Source: Flavobacteriaceae bacterium UBA7302 (GTDB taxonomy: Bacteria; Bacteroidota; Bacteroidia; Flavobacteriales; Flavobacteriaceae). Taken from it: a stretch of DNA of 64,000 bases. Made by a program: the position numbers and the translations under genes. Where the stretch lies: positions 62,001 to 126,000 of the forward strand of contig DKQS01000004.1 in assembly GCA_002471825.1 (NCBI GenBank). Direction: 5' to 3'. Below the pieces are notes generated by a model, which was not told where the DNA came from, did no database searches, and saw only the letters and a program-made list of their open reading frames with translations. Below are positions 44,140 through 51,638 of the stretch, piece after piece (the first letter of the stretch is position 1; every line of letters starts with the position of its first letter).

Positions 44140-44182
44140 TCTACAAATATAGAATAAAAAAGTTTAATTCTACAAGTGTAGA
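44140..44182 (-). promoter_or_regulatory. BlaI-type operator pair over the repressor/M56 promoter
   Basis: TCTACA-AG-TGTAGA at 44,169-44,182 is a perfect BlaI/MecI-type palindrome (TACAnnTGTA core). A second, imperfect copy TCTACA-AA-TATAGA lies at 44,140-44,153, 29 bp away centre to centre. On the minus strand, the -7 box TATATTTG occupies 44,144-44,151 inside the second copy, and TTG at 44,173-44,175 (21 nt away) lies inside the first. Both promoter elements would be covered by repressor. Confidence 0.82.
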
Positions 44183-44221
44183 GTTAAATAAATGTTAAGT
44201 CCGTCTTATTTGATATTTAGG

Positions 44222-44229
44222 TATATTTG
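44222..44229 (+). promoter_or_regulatory. -7 promoter box of the peptidyl-prolyl isomerase gene set
   Basis: TATATTTG matches TAnnTTTG. It overlaps the TTG at 44,227 that opens the frame and so favours the ATG at 44,251 as start. Confidence 0.55.
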
Positions 44230-44250
44230 ATAACAAATAACATTCCGTTT

Positions 44251-44877
44251 ATGAGAAACTTCATCATTCTATGCATAGTAGTCTCCTTTTTAGGTTGTAG
44301 CAAAAAGATCTTTAATGAAAAGTGGTTGACCGAAGAAGCGCCCGAAGAGTTTACAGCGCGATTCGAAACAACCCAAGGTAATTTTGATATTTATGCCAAG
44401 CGTTCTTGGTCGCCCAAAGGGGTGGATCGTTTGTATCAATTATTGAAGAACGATTATTACCAAGACATCGCCATCTTCAGAGTGGTGCCTAATTTTGTAG
44501 CTCAATTCGGAATTCATAATGATAGTTTGATCAATGCTAAGTGGGGGAAAAGCGGCATCGACGATGAACCGGTGTTGAAGAAAAACGATTCCATGACCAT
44601 TTCTTTCGCGAGAGGCGGAGTGAAGTCGAGATCCAACCAAATCTTTATCAATCTAAAAGCCAACAACCGTTTGGATGCTTTGGATTATGGCGGTGTAAAA
44701 GGATTTCCAGTAGTAGCAAAAGTGACTGCCGGAATGGAAAACGTGTTGAAGTTTTACAATGGTTACGGAGATAAGTTGGGCTATCGACAAGACTCTATTA
44801 CCAAGTATGGGAACGATTTCATCAAACGGAAGTATCCTAAGGTCGACTTTATCAAAACTGCCTATCTATTGAAATGA
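44251..44877 (+). CDS. Cyclophilin-type peptidyl-prolyl isomerase, lipoprotein
   Basis: About 208 residues. From ATG 44,251 a lipoprotein signal (FIILCIVVSFLGC) precedes the mature Cys. The cyclophilin part has FETTQGNFDIYAKRSWSPKGVDRLYQL, YYQDIAIFRVVPNFVAQFGI and SRSNQIFINLKANNRLDALDYGGVKGFPVVAKV. It probably assists folding of exported proteins. Several catalytic residues of the standard domain look replaced, so enzymatic activity is uncertain. It overlaps the next gene by 4 nt. Confidence 0.88.
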   Translation: MRNFIILCIVVSFLGCSKKIFNEKWLTEEAPEEFTARFETTQGNFDIYAKRSWSPKGVDRLYQLLKNDYYQDIAIFRVVPNFVAQFGIHNDSLINAKWGKSGIDDEPVLKKNDSMTISFARGGVKSRSNQIFINLKANNRLDALDYGGVKGFPVVAKVTAGMENVLKFYNGYGDKLGYRQDSITKYGNDFIKRKYPKVDFIKTAYLLK

Positions 44878-45449
44878 AAGGATTCGCAGTTCAAATCGTG
44901 CTCTTGTTTTTGCTAGTAAGTTTTTCTACTAGGGCACAAGAAAAGTATGAGCGTGAATACCGAATCGATCTAAAAGAGGTACCCAAAAAAGCACTGGATT
45001 TCATCCAACAGATCCCCAATGTACAGAAGGTTAAATGGTATTACGAGGAGAGTCAGGATGGCGAAACGGTAGAGGCTAAATTCAAACACAAAGGACACAA
45101 AGTTAGTGTCGAATTCACGGACAAAGGAGAAATTCTCGATGTGGAAATCAAAACCCGATTGGGTGAATTTCCCAAGCAAGAAAGACAGTTGATTCGGAAA
45201 GTTTTAGAATCACAATTTGTCAAATACCGCATTCGAAAGATTCAAAAACAGTTTTCCAAATTATCAAGAGCGCAGTTCCAAAAGCTCTTTTCCAATCCCG
45301 CAGGCTTCGGCACTTACAACTATGAAATTGTAGTGAAAGGAAAGAAAAAGAAACAATTTGAATTATTTCAGTTGCAAATAGATCAAGAGGGTGCCGTGCT
45401 TTCCCAGTTGAAATTTGCACCGCCCAATTCCTTAAATCTCGAGTTCTAA
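44874..45449 (+). CDS. Exported PepSY-like protein of unknown function
   Basis: 191-residue protein with a signal peptide (MKGFAVQIVLLFLLVSFSTRA). The rest resembles the PepSY-like beta-lactamase-inhibitor-type fold: VPKKALDFIQQIPNVQKVKWYYEESQDGETVEAKFKHKGHKVSVEFTDKGEILDVEI. The tail is basic. It is translationally coupled to both neighbours (4 nt overlap before, 1 nt after), so the three proteins are likely to work in the same envelope process. No enzyme motif is seen. Confidence 0.72.
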   Translation: MKGFAVQIVLLFLLVSFSTRAQEKYEREYRIDLKEVPKKALDFIQQIPNVQKVKWYYEESQDGETVEAKFKHKGHKVSVEFTDKGEILDVEIKTRLGEFPKQERQLIRKVLESQFVKYRIRKIQKQFSKLSRAQFQKLFSNPAGFGTYNYEIVVKGKKKKQFELFQLQIDQEGAVLSQLKFAPPNSLNLEF

Positions 45450-46087
45450 TGAGAGGTTTTTTTGTATTCTTTTTGATACTCCTGATGGGGAGGACAAACG
45501 GGCAATCTCAAAACGATTACGGATTTCTACCGAAAGTCATCCTGTCTAAAAAGTATGGCGAACGATTGCGATGGATCAACAGTGCCGAGTCGCGGACAGA
45601 TTTGAACAAAGACGCCACGCTCAATAACAATTTGTTGGATTTGTCCTCCATTCTCTCTTATCGCGCCGATGTACACCACACCTTAAACTTTGGATACATC
45701 ATCCGTTTTGAAGGTGGCGAAGTCATCCATAGAACCTTTCAGCACTTCAACTACCTCCAAGAGTTTTCAGCAAGTCAATTGTCCCATCGTTTCGCATTCG
45801 AACAATTCTTTGAGCCCAACAAATCGCTCTTTTTTAGAGGGCGCTACCGAGCCATGTTTCAAAAGCCTTTGAATGGAGAGCGGGTAGATGTCAAGGAATT
45901 TTATATCAAGCTAGGAAACGAATACTTGTGGAATTTTGAGGATAAGGAGCTTGAGATTCGATTTACGCCCTATTTGGGGTATCAACTCTCTACCAAAGAT
46001 CGCATTGAATTCGGTATTGATTACCGCACCCTCTCCTTTGATCAGAACAATTTTTGGTTTCGTACCACTTGGTACATATCTATATAA
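45449..46087 (+). CDS. DUF2490 outer membrane beta-barrel-like protein
   Basis: 212-residue exported protein with a signal peptide (MRGFFVFFLILLMGRTNG) and alternating beta strands typical of DUF2490: LRWINSAESRTDLNKDATLNNNLLDLSSILSYR, FGYIIRFEGGEVIHRTFQHFNYLQEF and a final FWFRTTWYISI aromatic end, as in outer membrane barrels. The function is unknown. It is the last gene of a three-gene envelope set. Confidence 0.85.
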   Translation: MRGFFVFFLILLMGRTNGQSQNDYGFLPKVILSKKYGERLRWINSAESRTDLNKDATLNNNLLDLSSILSYRADVHHTLNFGYIIRFEGGEVIHRTFQHFNYLQEFSASQLSHRFAFEQFFEPNKSLFFRGRYRAMFQKPLNGERVDVKEFYIKLGNEYLWNFEDKELEIRFTPYLGYQLSTKDRIEFGIDYRTLSFDQNNFWFRTTWYISI

Positions 46088-46113
46088 AAAAAGCCAGAGA
46101 AAATCTCTGGCTC
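46083..46113. terminator. Bidirectional terminator between the DUF2490 gene and the OmpA-type gene
   Basis: AGCCAGAGA-AAA... pairs with TCTCTGGCT as a 9-bp stem. The A-run on its left gives a seven-T tail for the minus strand gene; the plus strand side has only a weak T tail. Confidence 0.7.
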
Positions 46114-46135
46114 TTCTATATCTTATAAGTGCTTC

Positions 46136-47317
46136 TTAGTTGATTAAGAAACGCACCTTTCTTGCCAATTGTCTGGCACCTTCTGTCACACTTGCGTCAA
46201 CACCACCACCGCTGTAGGTAAGTCTGTTAGCGCTGATTCCAGCTGCAACTAAGATGTCGAAAACTTTCTTCGCTCTCTTTTCTGATAAAGATTGATTTCT
46301 GTCGGCGTCACCGGTTTCATCAGCGTATCCAACCAATACGGCCGTTCTAGACGGATTGTCTAACATGAATTGCTTCAAGTAGTTGATAGCACCCATGGAC
46401 CCTTTTTGAACATCGGTCTTGTTGGTGTCGAAGTATACATTTACATAACCTCTGTTTAATAACTCTTTAATGAAGTCTACATTAGAAGCCGTAATTACTT
46501 CTCCTTGCTTTAAGGTCAATTCATCTTTCTTCACATAACGCTTGTCCAGCTCTTTTACGATCACCTCTTTGCTTACAATAGGCTTGGTATTTTCTAAGAC
46601 AGTGATTTTATCCTCTGCTTTTTCCAAACGCATTTTGATATCGTTCAATTCGCCAGCAACGTTAGAGTCTGTTTTTTCTCTCCAGAAATCAGCATGACGC
46701 TTGTACTTTCCGATAGCAAAACTTACACCTAAAGAAGTGTTGAAAATAGTGGAATTTACATGTCTGAATCCAGATACGTTCTGATTGTTAAAGGTTCTAT
46801 TTTGGAAATAGTTGAACAAGATCGAATAGTCAAAGAACAACGACAAACGATCTGACAATCGGTACTGAGGTGTGAATCCTAGCATAAAGTGCCAGTTGGT
46901 ATCTGCCGTAGCATTAAACGGAATCGCATTGTCAATGCTTCCGAAACCAACACCTGAATGTAACAACAGGTTCAAACGTTTTGTCCAGTTTTGGAAGTTT
47001 AAGAAGTTTCCTGCATTCATCACCCCTTCCAAGCTAAATCTCGTAAAGGTTGCTTCAAAAGGCTGGCTGGTTGCATTTCCTTCAATTTTATTCATTCCGA
47101 ATCCCAAACGCAATCCAAAATTTTCATTAAACATTTTACGAACTCCAATATTGGCTTGCCAAAGTGATGGTCTGTCAATGGTGTATCCTGGTGATAAGGA
47201 ATGTGCAATATCATGCACACCGGCACCGATGTCCAAAGACCATTTGTTGAAGTTTAATTCTTGACCCATTGAAGAGAGGGTAATGATTGAAAAGGCTACT
47301 AAGAAAATTCTTTTCAT
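46136..47317 (-). CDS. OmpA family outer membrane protein
   Basis: 393-residue outer membrane protein. After a signal peptide (MKRIFLVAFSIITLSSMG), a beta-barrel domain occupies about residues 20-210. A coiled-coil-like linker (DIKMRLEKAEDKITVLENTK) follows, then an OmpA-type peptidoglycan-binding domain with the family pattern VLVGYADETGDADRNQSLSEKRAKKVFDILVAAGISANRL. It probably ties the outer membrane to the wall. It stands as a single gene. Confidence 0.93.
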   Translation of the reverse strand: MKRIFLVAFSIITLSSMGQELNFNKWSLDIGAGVHDIAHSLSPGYTIDRPSLWQANIGVRKMFNENFGLRLGFGMNKIEGNATSQPFEATFTRFSLEGVMNAGNFLNFQNWTKRLNLLLHSGVGFGSIDNAIPFNATADTNWHFMLGFTPQYRLSDRLSLFFDYSILFNYFQNRTFNNQNVSGFRHVNSTIFNTSLGVSFAIGKYKRHADFWREKTDSNVAGELNDIKMRLEKAEDKITVLENTKPIVSKEVIVKELDKRYVKKDELTLKQGEVITASNVDFIKELLNRGYVNVYFDTNKTDVQKGSMGAINYLKQFMLDNPSRTAVLVGYADETGDADRNQSLSEKRAKKVFDILVAAGISANRLTYSGGGVDASVTEGARQLARKVRFLIN

Positions 47318-47409
47318 TACGTTAGAGTTTGATGTTTACTATAATTAACTATGCTAAATTAAAACTTATTTCCTACGAAGCTTAATTTTTTGCAGGAAAT
47401 AATGGGATT

Positions 47410-48798
47410 TTAACGATTCAATGCTACAAAATTTTGGTAGAAATACGGAATGGTTTCAATACCTTTTAAATAATTCCAAATCCCGAAATGCTCGTTTGGC
47501 GAGTGAATTGCATCACTATCCAGTCCGAAGCCCATCAAAATCGTCTTGCTTTTTAGCTCTTTTTCGAACAAGGCCACAATCGGAATACTTCCTCCACTAC
47601 GTTGCGGAATCGGTGTTTTTCCAAAGGTGGTTTCATAGGCTTTGCTAGCGGCTTGGTAAGCGATATTATCAATGGGGGTTACATAGCCTTGACCACCATG
47701 ATGTGGCGATACTTTTACGGTTACCGATTTTGGAGCAATGCTTTCAAAATGATTCTTGAACAATTCGGTGATTTTCACCCAATCTTGGTTCGGCACCAAT
47801 CGCATGGAAATCTTTGCATAGGCCTTTGAAGCGATTACCGTTTTGGCACCTTCGCCCGTGTAGCCTCCCCAAATTCCGTTGACATCTAAGGTAGGTCTGA
47901 TGGAGTTGCGTTCGTTGGTGGTATATCCTTTTTCACCATGTACGTCTCCGATATCCAAAGCCTCTTTGTAGGCATCCAAGGAAAATGGAGCTTTGGCCAT
48001 TTCAGCGCGTTCTTCGGTAGATAGTTCTTCTACATCGTCATAGAATCCCGGTATGGTAATGTGATTGTTTTCATCGTGCAAGGATGCAATCATCTGCGTC
48101 AATATATTAATCGGATTCGCCACCGCACCTCCGTAGAGACCAGAGTGCAAATCACGATTTGGACCGGTCACTTCCACTTCCACATAACTCAATCCACGTA
48201 ATCCTGTGGTAATAGACGGTACGTCATTGGCGATCATTCCCGTATCGGAAATCAAGATCACATCATTGGCTAGTTTTTCACGGTTGTTTTCCACGAACCA
48301 GGACAAGCTTTCCGAACCAATTTCCTCTTCCCCTTCAATCATAAATTTCACATTGCAAGGCAGTTGGTTGGTTTTGGTCATGAACTCCATGGCTTTCACG
48401 TGCATGTACATCTGTCCTTTGTCGTCACAAGCACCTCGAGCAAAGATGGCTCCGTCTGGGTGTTTGTCCGTTTTTTTGATTACCGGCTCAAAGGCAGGCG
48501 AGTCCCACAAGTCTAATGGATCTGGTGGTTGCACGTCGTAATGTCCGTATACCAAAACAGTCGGTAGGGAAGGGTCGATCATTTTTTCGCCATACACCAC
48601 AGGGTAGCCAGGGGTTTGACAAATTTCCACCACATCACAACCGGCTTCTTCCAGTCTGGTTTTTACGGCCTCGGCAGTGGCCAAGACATCGTTTTTGTAG
48701 GCCGAATCGGCACTGATAGACGGAATTTTAAGAAGATCGATTAATTCATTTAAAAAGCGTTCTTTGTTTTTTTCGATATAGGATTTTACGTCGTTCAT
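47410..48798 (-). CDS. M20 family dipeptidase (CPG2/carnosinase type)
   Basis: 462-residue cytoplasmic zinc peptidase. Metal and catalytic motifs are visible in order: VLVYGHYDVQPPDP (His and Asp), FARGACDDKGQMYMH (bridging Asp), IEGEEEIGSESL (catalytic Glu and zinc Glu), LISDTGM and the dimerisation lid with DLHSGLYGGAVANPI, then the last His in GLDSDAIHSPNEHFG. It is likely to be a dipeptidase; substrate choice is unknown. A TAnnTTTG box lies 21 nt upstream on the minus strand. Confidence 0.94.
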   Translation of the reverse strand: MNDVKSYIEKNKERFLNELIDLLKIPSISADSAYKNDVLATAEAVKTRLEEAGCDVVEICQTPGYPVVYGEKMIDPSLPTVLVYGHYDVQPPDPLDLWDSPAFEPVIKKTDKHPDGAIFARGACDDKGQMYMHVKAMEFMTKTNQLPCNVKFMIEGEEEIGSESLSWFVENNREKLANDVILISDTGMIANDVPSITTGLRGLSYVEVEVTGPNRDLHSGLYGGAVANPINILTQMIASLHDENNHITIPGFYDDVEELSTEERAEMAKAPFSLDAYKEALDIGDVHGEKGYTTNERNSIRPTLDVNGIWGGYTGEGAKTVIASKAYAKISMRLVPNQDWVKITELFKNHFESIAPKSVTVKVSPHHGGQGYVTPIDNIAYQAASKAYETTFGKTPIPQRSGGSIPIVALFEKELKSKTILMGFGLDSDAIHSPNEHFGIWNYLKGIETIPYFYQNFVALNR

Positions 48799-48818
48799 GA
48801 GTTAAATTTAAGCTTACT

Positions 48819-48826
48819 CAAAAATA
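48819..48826 (-). promoter_or_regulatory. -7 promoter box of the M20 dipeptidase gene
   Basis: The minus strand reads TATTTTTG (TAnnTTTG), 21 nt before the start codon. Confidence 0.5.
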
Positions 48827-48846
48827 GAAAATTTAGGGCGAACTTC

Positions 48847-48876
48847 TTTGGGATTTCTTCGGATTGATTATATTTG
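48847..48876 (+). promoter_or_regulatory. Promoter of the tRNA-Leu locus
   Basis: TTTG at 48,847-48,850 and TATATTTG at 48,869-48,876 are spaced by 18 nt and match the Bacteroidota promoter well. The pseudo-tRNA copy begins 12 nt after it, so both tRNA copies are probably read from here. Confidence 0.65.
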
Positions 48877-48888
48877 CAGTCCTATTTT

Positions 48889-48946
48889 GCAGGCGTGGTG
48901 GAATTGGTAGACACGCTAGACTTAGGATTTAACCAAGTATAGGTTC
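48889..48946 (+). pseudogene. Eroded tRNA-Leu copy (5' half kept)
   Basis: From 48,889 the sequence follows the intact tRNA-Leu gene through acceptor stem, D arm and the anticodon loop CTTAGGA with only two changes in about 40 nt. It then diverges after 48,928: the 3' anticodon strand no longer pairs and the variable arm and 3' acceptor strand are missing. A short AGGTTC fragment of the T arm may remain at 48,941-48,946. It cannot fold as a tRNA. Confidence 0.8.
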
Positions 48947-48965
48947 TTAAAATATTGTTAAAAAT

Positions 48966-49047
48966 GCGGGCGTGGTGGAATTGGTAGACACGCTTGACTT
49001 AGGATCAAGTGCCGCGAGGTGTGAAGGTTCGAGTCCTTTCGCCCGCA
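48966..49047 (+). tRNA. tRNA-Leu, anticodon UAG
   Basis: 82-nt tRNA. Acceptor strands GCGGGCG (48,966-48,972) and CGCCCGC (49,040-49,046) pair perfectly, with discriminator A at 49,047. The anticodon stem CTTGA/TCAAG encloses CTTAGGA, giving anticodon TAG, which reads CUA and related leucine codons. The variable arm TGCCGCGAGGTGT is long as in class II tRNAs, and the T arm AGGTTCGAGTCCT is standard. CCA is not encoded. The 3' end is the probable integration site of the element to the right. Confidence 0.95.
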
Positions 49048-49048
49048 C

Positions 49049-49078
49049 AAAAGCCGAAGAGAAATCTTCGGCTTTTTT
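49049..49078 (+). terminator. Terminator after tRNA-Leu
   Basis: AAAAGCCGAAGA and TCTTCGGCTTTT pair around a GAAA tetraloop, followed by TTTTTT. Confidence 0.9.
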
Positions 49079-49117
49079 ATTTTTAACAAGGGTATTTCTT
49101 CACGAATTTTGGCCTTG

Positions 49118-49138
49118 GGTACAACATAGGTACAACAT
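49118..49138. repeat. Two direct GGTACAACAT repeats next to the tRNA
   Basis: GGTACAACAT occurs at 49,118-49,127 and 49,129-49,138 (11-bp period), about 70 bp to the right of the tRNA end. The rest of 49,079-49,291 holds no gene or other structure that I can see. The pair could be recombinase arm-type sites at the element end; this is only inferred from position. Confidence 0.35.
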
Positions 49139-49291
49139 TTGACTATTTTAAGAATCGGATTTATATTGATTACTATTACTTCCATTTAGTCTCAAACCCT
49201 ATTAAACTTCGTAGTTCTTCATAGATTTTGGTGAATAGTAATCACATTTTTTTGTTAGAGGGTTTTTTATCATACAATATTACCGCAAGTT

Positions 49292-49453
49292 AAACTCGTA
49301 AAATACTTCCATCAAAAGACTACGGCATAAAGCCGTTGCGCTTGACCAACAGCTCATTTATTCCGTTTCCTTTTGAGCCAAGATTTTAGCTTCCGTTTGG
49401 TTTCTGCTCAAATATTGTTTAATCAAAAATTTGAGTATTATGACAACAAAAGC
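49292..49453 (+). promoter_or_regulatory. Structured leader, copy 1 (before parB)
   Basis: About 160 nt that recur at 51,323-51,482 with roughly 80% identity and no gap until near the end, ending in both cases at the start codon and ATGACAACAAAAGC. Conserved features are TCAAAAG (49,312) pairing with CTTTTGA (49,370), an adjoining ACGG/CCGT pair, and a small GGC-ATAAA-GCC hairpin inside. The second half carries the shared TTTTAGCTTCCGTTTGG and TGCTCAAATATTGTTTAA. In this copy only, CTCAAAT/ATTTGAG just before the ATG could also pair. Confidence 0.7.
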
Positions 49454-51227
49454 GAGTATCACAAAAAAACGCAGTCGAATAAGAGTAGCTGCCAAAACTG
49501 AAGGGAATGGGAAGAAAAACGAAGCACTTCAAATCGAAAACTTACCCATTGCAAAGGTAATTCCCGACCCAATGCAGCCCAGAAAGACTTTTAACGAAAT
49601 GCTTTTACAACAGCTTTCCGAAAGCATTAAAGAACACGGTGTATTACAACCTATTACGGTAAGGAAATCCGGTAAGGAATATGTCATCGTTATGGGCGAA
49701 CGTCGCTATCGTGCCAGCAAATTGGCCGGAAAGACAACTATACCCTGTATAGTGCGGACTTACGAGAACAATGATGTCCTGGAAGTTCAAATCATTGAAA
49801 ACTTGCAACGGCAGGATGTTGAGCCTACTGAAGAAGCAGATGCGATTGCTTACCTAAGTGAAAAATATGCACCTATTGAAATTGCGAAGCGTTTGGGCAG
49901 AACGGATAATTTTATCAGACAACGTCTCAAGCTAGCAGGATTGATTGATGGCTTCAAACATTTTGTACGCAATGGCGAAATGACCATTTCCTTAGGTGTC
50001 GGTGTAGCGCTCTTTACACCAGAGGAACAACAGATGATGCTGGAAACAATGGGTGAAACTTTTAATGCGCATCAAATAAACAGGATGATTAACGACCAAA
50101 CCTATGATTTAGAAAAGGCATCATTTGATGTTGCAGATAAGACTTTGGTGCCAAAAGCTGGTTCGTGTGTAGAATGTCCATTTAATGCTGCAAATCAAGG
50201 GAACCTTTTTGGCGAAGGTAAAATGGTTTGTACTAAATCGGCTTGTTTTGAGACAAAGAAATCCAAATCGTTCTTGAACTTGATTGAGAAAACCAAAAAA
50301 GAGAACATTCTTTTAATTCCTGAAATTCGCCGGTATTGGGCAGATGAAGAAAGCAATCAGCTTATTATTTCCCAACTGGAAAAAAATGGATTTAAAGTGT
50401 ATCTACTAGATGATGTTGAAATTATCGAAAATCCAATCGAACCTACAATAGAAGCCATTAAGATTGAATATCAGCATTACGATTATTCAGAAGATGAATT
50501 AAAGGCGGAATTGGATGAAGCGATGCAGGATTACGAACAAGCATTGATAACTTACAATTCTGTAAAGGATAATGGATTTGTAAACGGTATCGTCTTCCAT
50601 CCTGAAACATACCAGCACAAAAGTGCCTTCGTAAAAGTGATTGAGAAATCAAAGAACGATTCTACTGAATATTCAGCACCATTAGCAAATAGAAAAATGG
50701 CAGATTGTACGCCCGAAGAACAAATCATCAAAATCAATGAAAGGGAAATCCGTAAGAAGCATATTGAGAACAATAAGCAGTTTGAAGAAGTTGTCGAAAT
50801 GATTCGTGAGACGGATTATATCAATATCAAGAAAACACTTTCGGTTGATGAAATGGTAGCGTTCTCAATATCGCTTTTTGAAAATAATGTGGACTATATA
50901 AGCCAACAGAAATACTTTTCAGGATTGTTGGGCGATACATCAAAAATGACCAGAATTGATGGTGTGGAAAATTTCAAGAAGAACTTTAAAAAGGAAATCT
51001 TCCACAAGTTGATTCGGTATATGCTCACGAAGCAAGTACATTTTGGCGAAAGCAACCATAACAATAACCTGACGAATATTTCATTTTACAATGCGATGCA
51101 GGTATATTATAAATCCAAGATTGCTAAAATTGAAAAAGTATATTCCGAGAAAAGAGACAAGCGTGAAGCACGTTTGAAAGAGCGCATCGCGGTTCTTGAA
51201 AAGAAAATTCAGGAACTTAAAGAGTAG
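49440..51227 (+). CDS. ParB/RepB/Spo0J family partition protein
   Basis: About 595 residues. ATG 49,440 (MTTKASITKKRSRIRVAAKT) is preferred to the TTG at 49,431, because the same ATG context is conserved in the second leader copy. The ParB nuclease-fold domain lies at about residues 35-130 (PIAKVIPDPMQPRKTFNEMLLQQL, VMGERRYRASKLAGKTTIPCIV, IIENLQRQDVEPTEEADA), followed by the helix-turn-helix (IAKRLGRTDNFIRQRLKLAGLI). A four-cysteine segment (SCVECPFNAANQGNLFGEGKMVCTKSACF) and a long C-terminal region follow. No ParA gene is present. It belongs to the backbone of the element and is likely to regulate or maintain it. Confidence 0.88.
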   Translation: MTTKASITKKRSRIRVAAKTEGNGKKNEALQIENLPIAKVIPDPMQPRKTFNEMLLQQLSESIKEHGVLQPITVRKSGKEYVIVMGERRYRASKLAGKTTIPCIVRTYENNDVLEVQIIENLQRQDVEPTEEADAIAYLSEKYAPIEIAKRLGRTDNFIRQRLKLAGLIDGFKHFVRNGEMTISLGVGVALFTPEEQQMMLETMGETFNAHQINRMINDQTYDLEKASFDVADKTLVPKAGSCVECPFNAANQGNLFGEGKMVCTKSACFETKKSKSFLNLIEKTKKENILLIPEIRRYWADEESNQLIISQLEKNGFKVYLLDDVEIIENPIEPTIEAIKIEYQHYDYSEDELKAELDEAMQDYEQALITYNSVKDNGFVNGIVFHPETYQHKSAFVKVIEKSKNDSTEYSAPLANRKMADCTPEEQIIKINEREIRKKHIENNKQFEEVVEMIRETDYINIKKTLSVDEMVAFSISLFENNVDYISQQKYFSGLLGDTSKMTRIDGVENFKKNFKKEIFHKLIRYMLTKQVHFGESNHNNNLTNISFYNAMQVYYKSKIAKIEKVYSEKRDKREARLKERIAVLEKKIQELKE

Positions 51228-51245
51228 CTTTTGTTGTTTGAAGAA

Positions 51246-51275
51246 GGGTCGGCATTCGTGTCGGCCCTTTTTCTT
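51246..51275 (+). terminator. Terminator of parB
   Basis: GGGTCGGCA and TGTCGGCCC pair over 9 bp (two G-T pairs) around a TTCG tetraloop, then a T-run. The second leader copy starts 47 nt later, so parB and the 50-residue gene are separate transcripts. Confidence 0.85.
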
Positions 51276-51322
51276 TTTTTGGATACTTAGAAGAGGGTGT
51301 CGATCAATATCAGCGCAAAGGC

Positions 51323-51482
51323 AAACTCGTAAAAACACCCATCAAAAGACTACGGCATAAAGCCATTGCGCGCACTCCATTTCTCATTTATTCCGTTTCC
51401 TTTTGAGCTGTGATTTTAGCTTCCGTTTGGGTGATGCTCAAATATTGTTTAACAAAAACTTCAACATTATGACAACAAAAGC
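51323..51482 (+). promoter_or_regulatory. Structured leader, copy 2 (before the 50-residue gene)
   Basis: Same ordered blocks as at 49,292-49,453: ATCAAAAGACTACGGCATAA, then TTTATTCCGTTTCCTTTTGA, TTTTAGCTTCCGTTTGG and CTCAAATATTGTTTAA, ending at the next ATG. Differences cluster in the loop (CGCACTCCATTT against CTTGACCAAC) and just before the ATG, while the stem sides TCAAAAG/CTTTTGA and ACGG/CCGT are kept. Confidence 0.7.
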
Positions 51483-51621
51483 AAAGATTTCGGTTCAAGA
51501 AGCCGAGGCACATTATCAATCCAGTAAGGAAAATTACTCGATTGAAGGTGCAGAAAGCCATTTGGCCTATTACAGAGAAAAGCATCCAGAGTATTACGCT
51601 ATGCTATCACAAAACGTTTAA
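51469..51621 (+). CDS. Small 50-residue protein of the mobile element
   Basis: Starting at ATG 51,469, matched to the leader repeat, the product reads MTTKAKISVQEAEAHYQSSK and ends with YREKHPEYYAMLSQNV. It shares its first four residues with ParB only because the leader duplication runs into the coding start. It has no signal or membrane segment and is probably helical. The open frame reaches further upstream to 51,403, but that part lies within the leader. No function is known. It lies 17 nt before the DUF932 gene and is probably co-transcribed with it. Confidence 0.65.
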   Translation: MTTKAKISVQEAEAHYQSSKENYSIEGAESHLAYYREKHPEYYAMLSQNV

Positions 51622-51638
51622 CCTGAAATTCAAAAGCT

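Noticed and set aside
48889..49047. The two tRNA copies as attL/attR of a small excised element
   Set aside because: The duplicated part is the 5' half, and only about 20 nt lie between the end of the partial copy and the intact gene, which does not suit a tRNA 3'-end site.
48958..49185. Minus-strand open frame over tRNA-Leu (75 residues)
   Set aside because: Its C-terminal third is the antisense of the tRNA gene and it runs through the terminator. The peptide is a common artefact of tRNA loci.
49293..51480. Leader copies as insertion sequence ends
   Set aside because: They are in direct orientation, lie in front of different genes, and no transposase or target duplication is seen; parB between them is of normal length.
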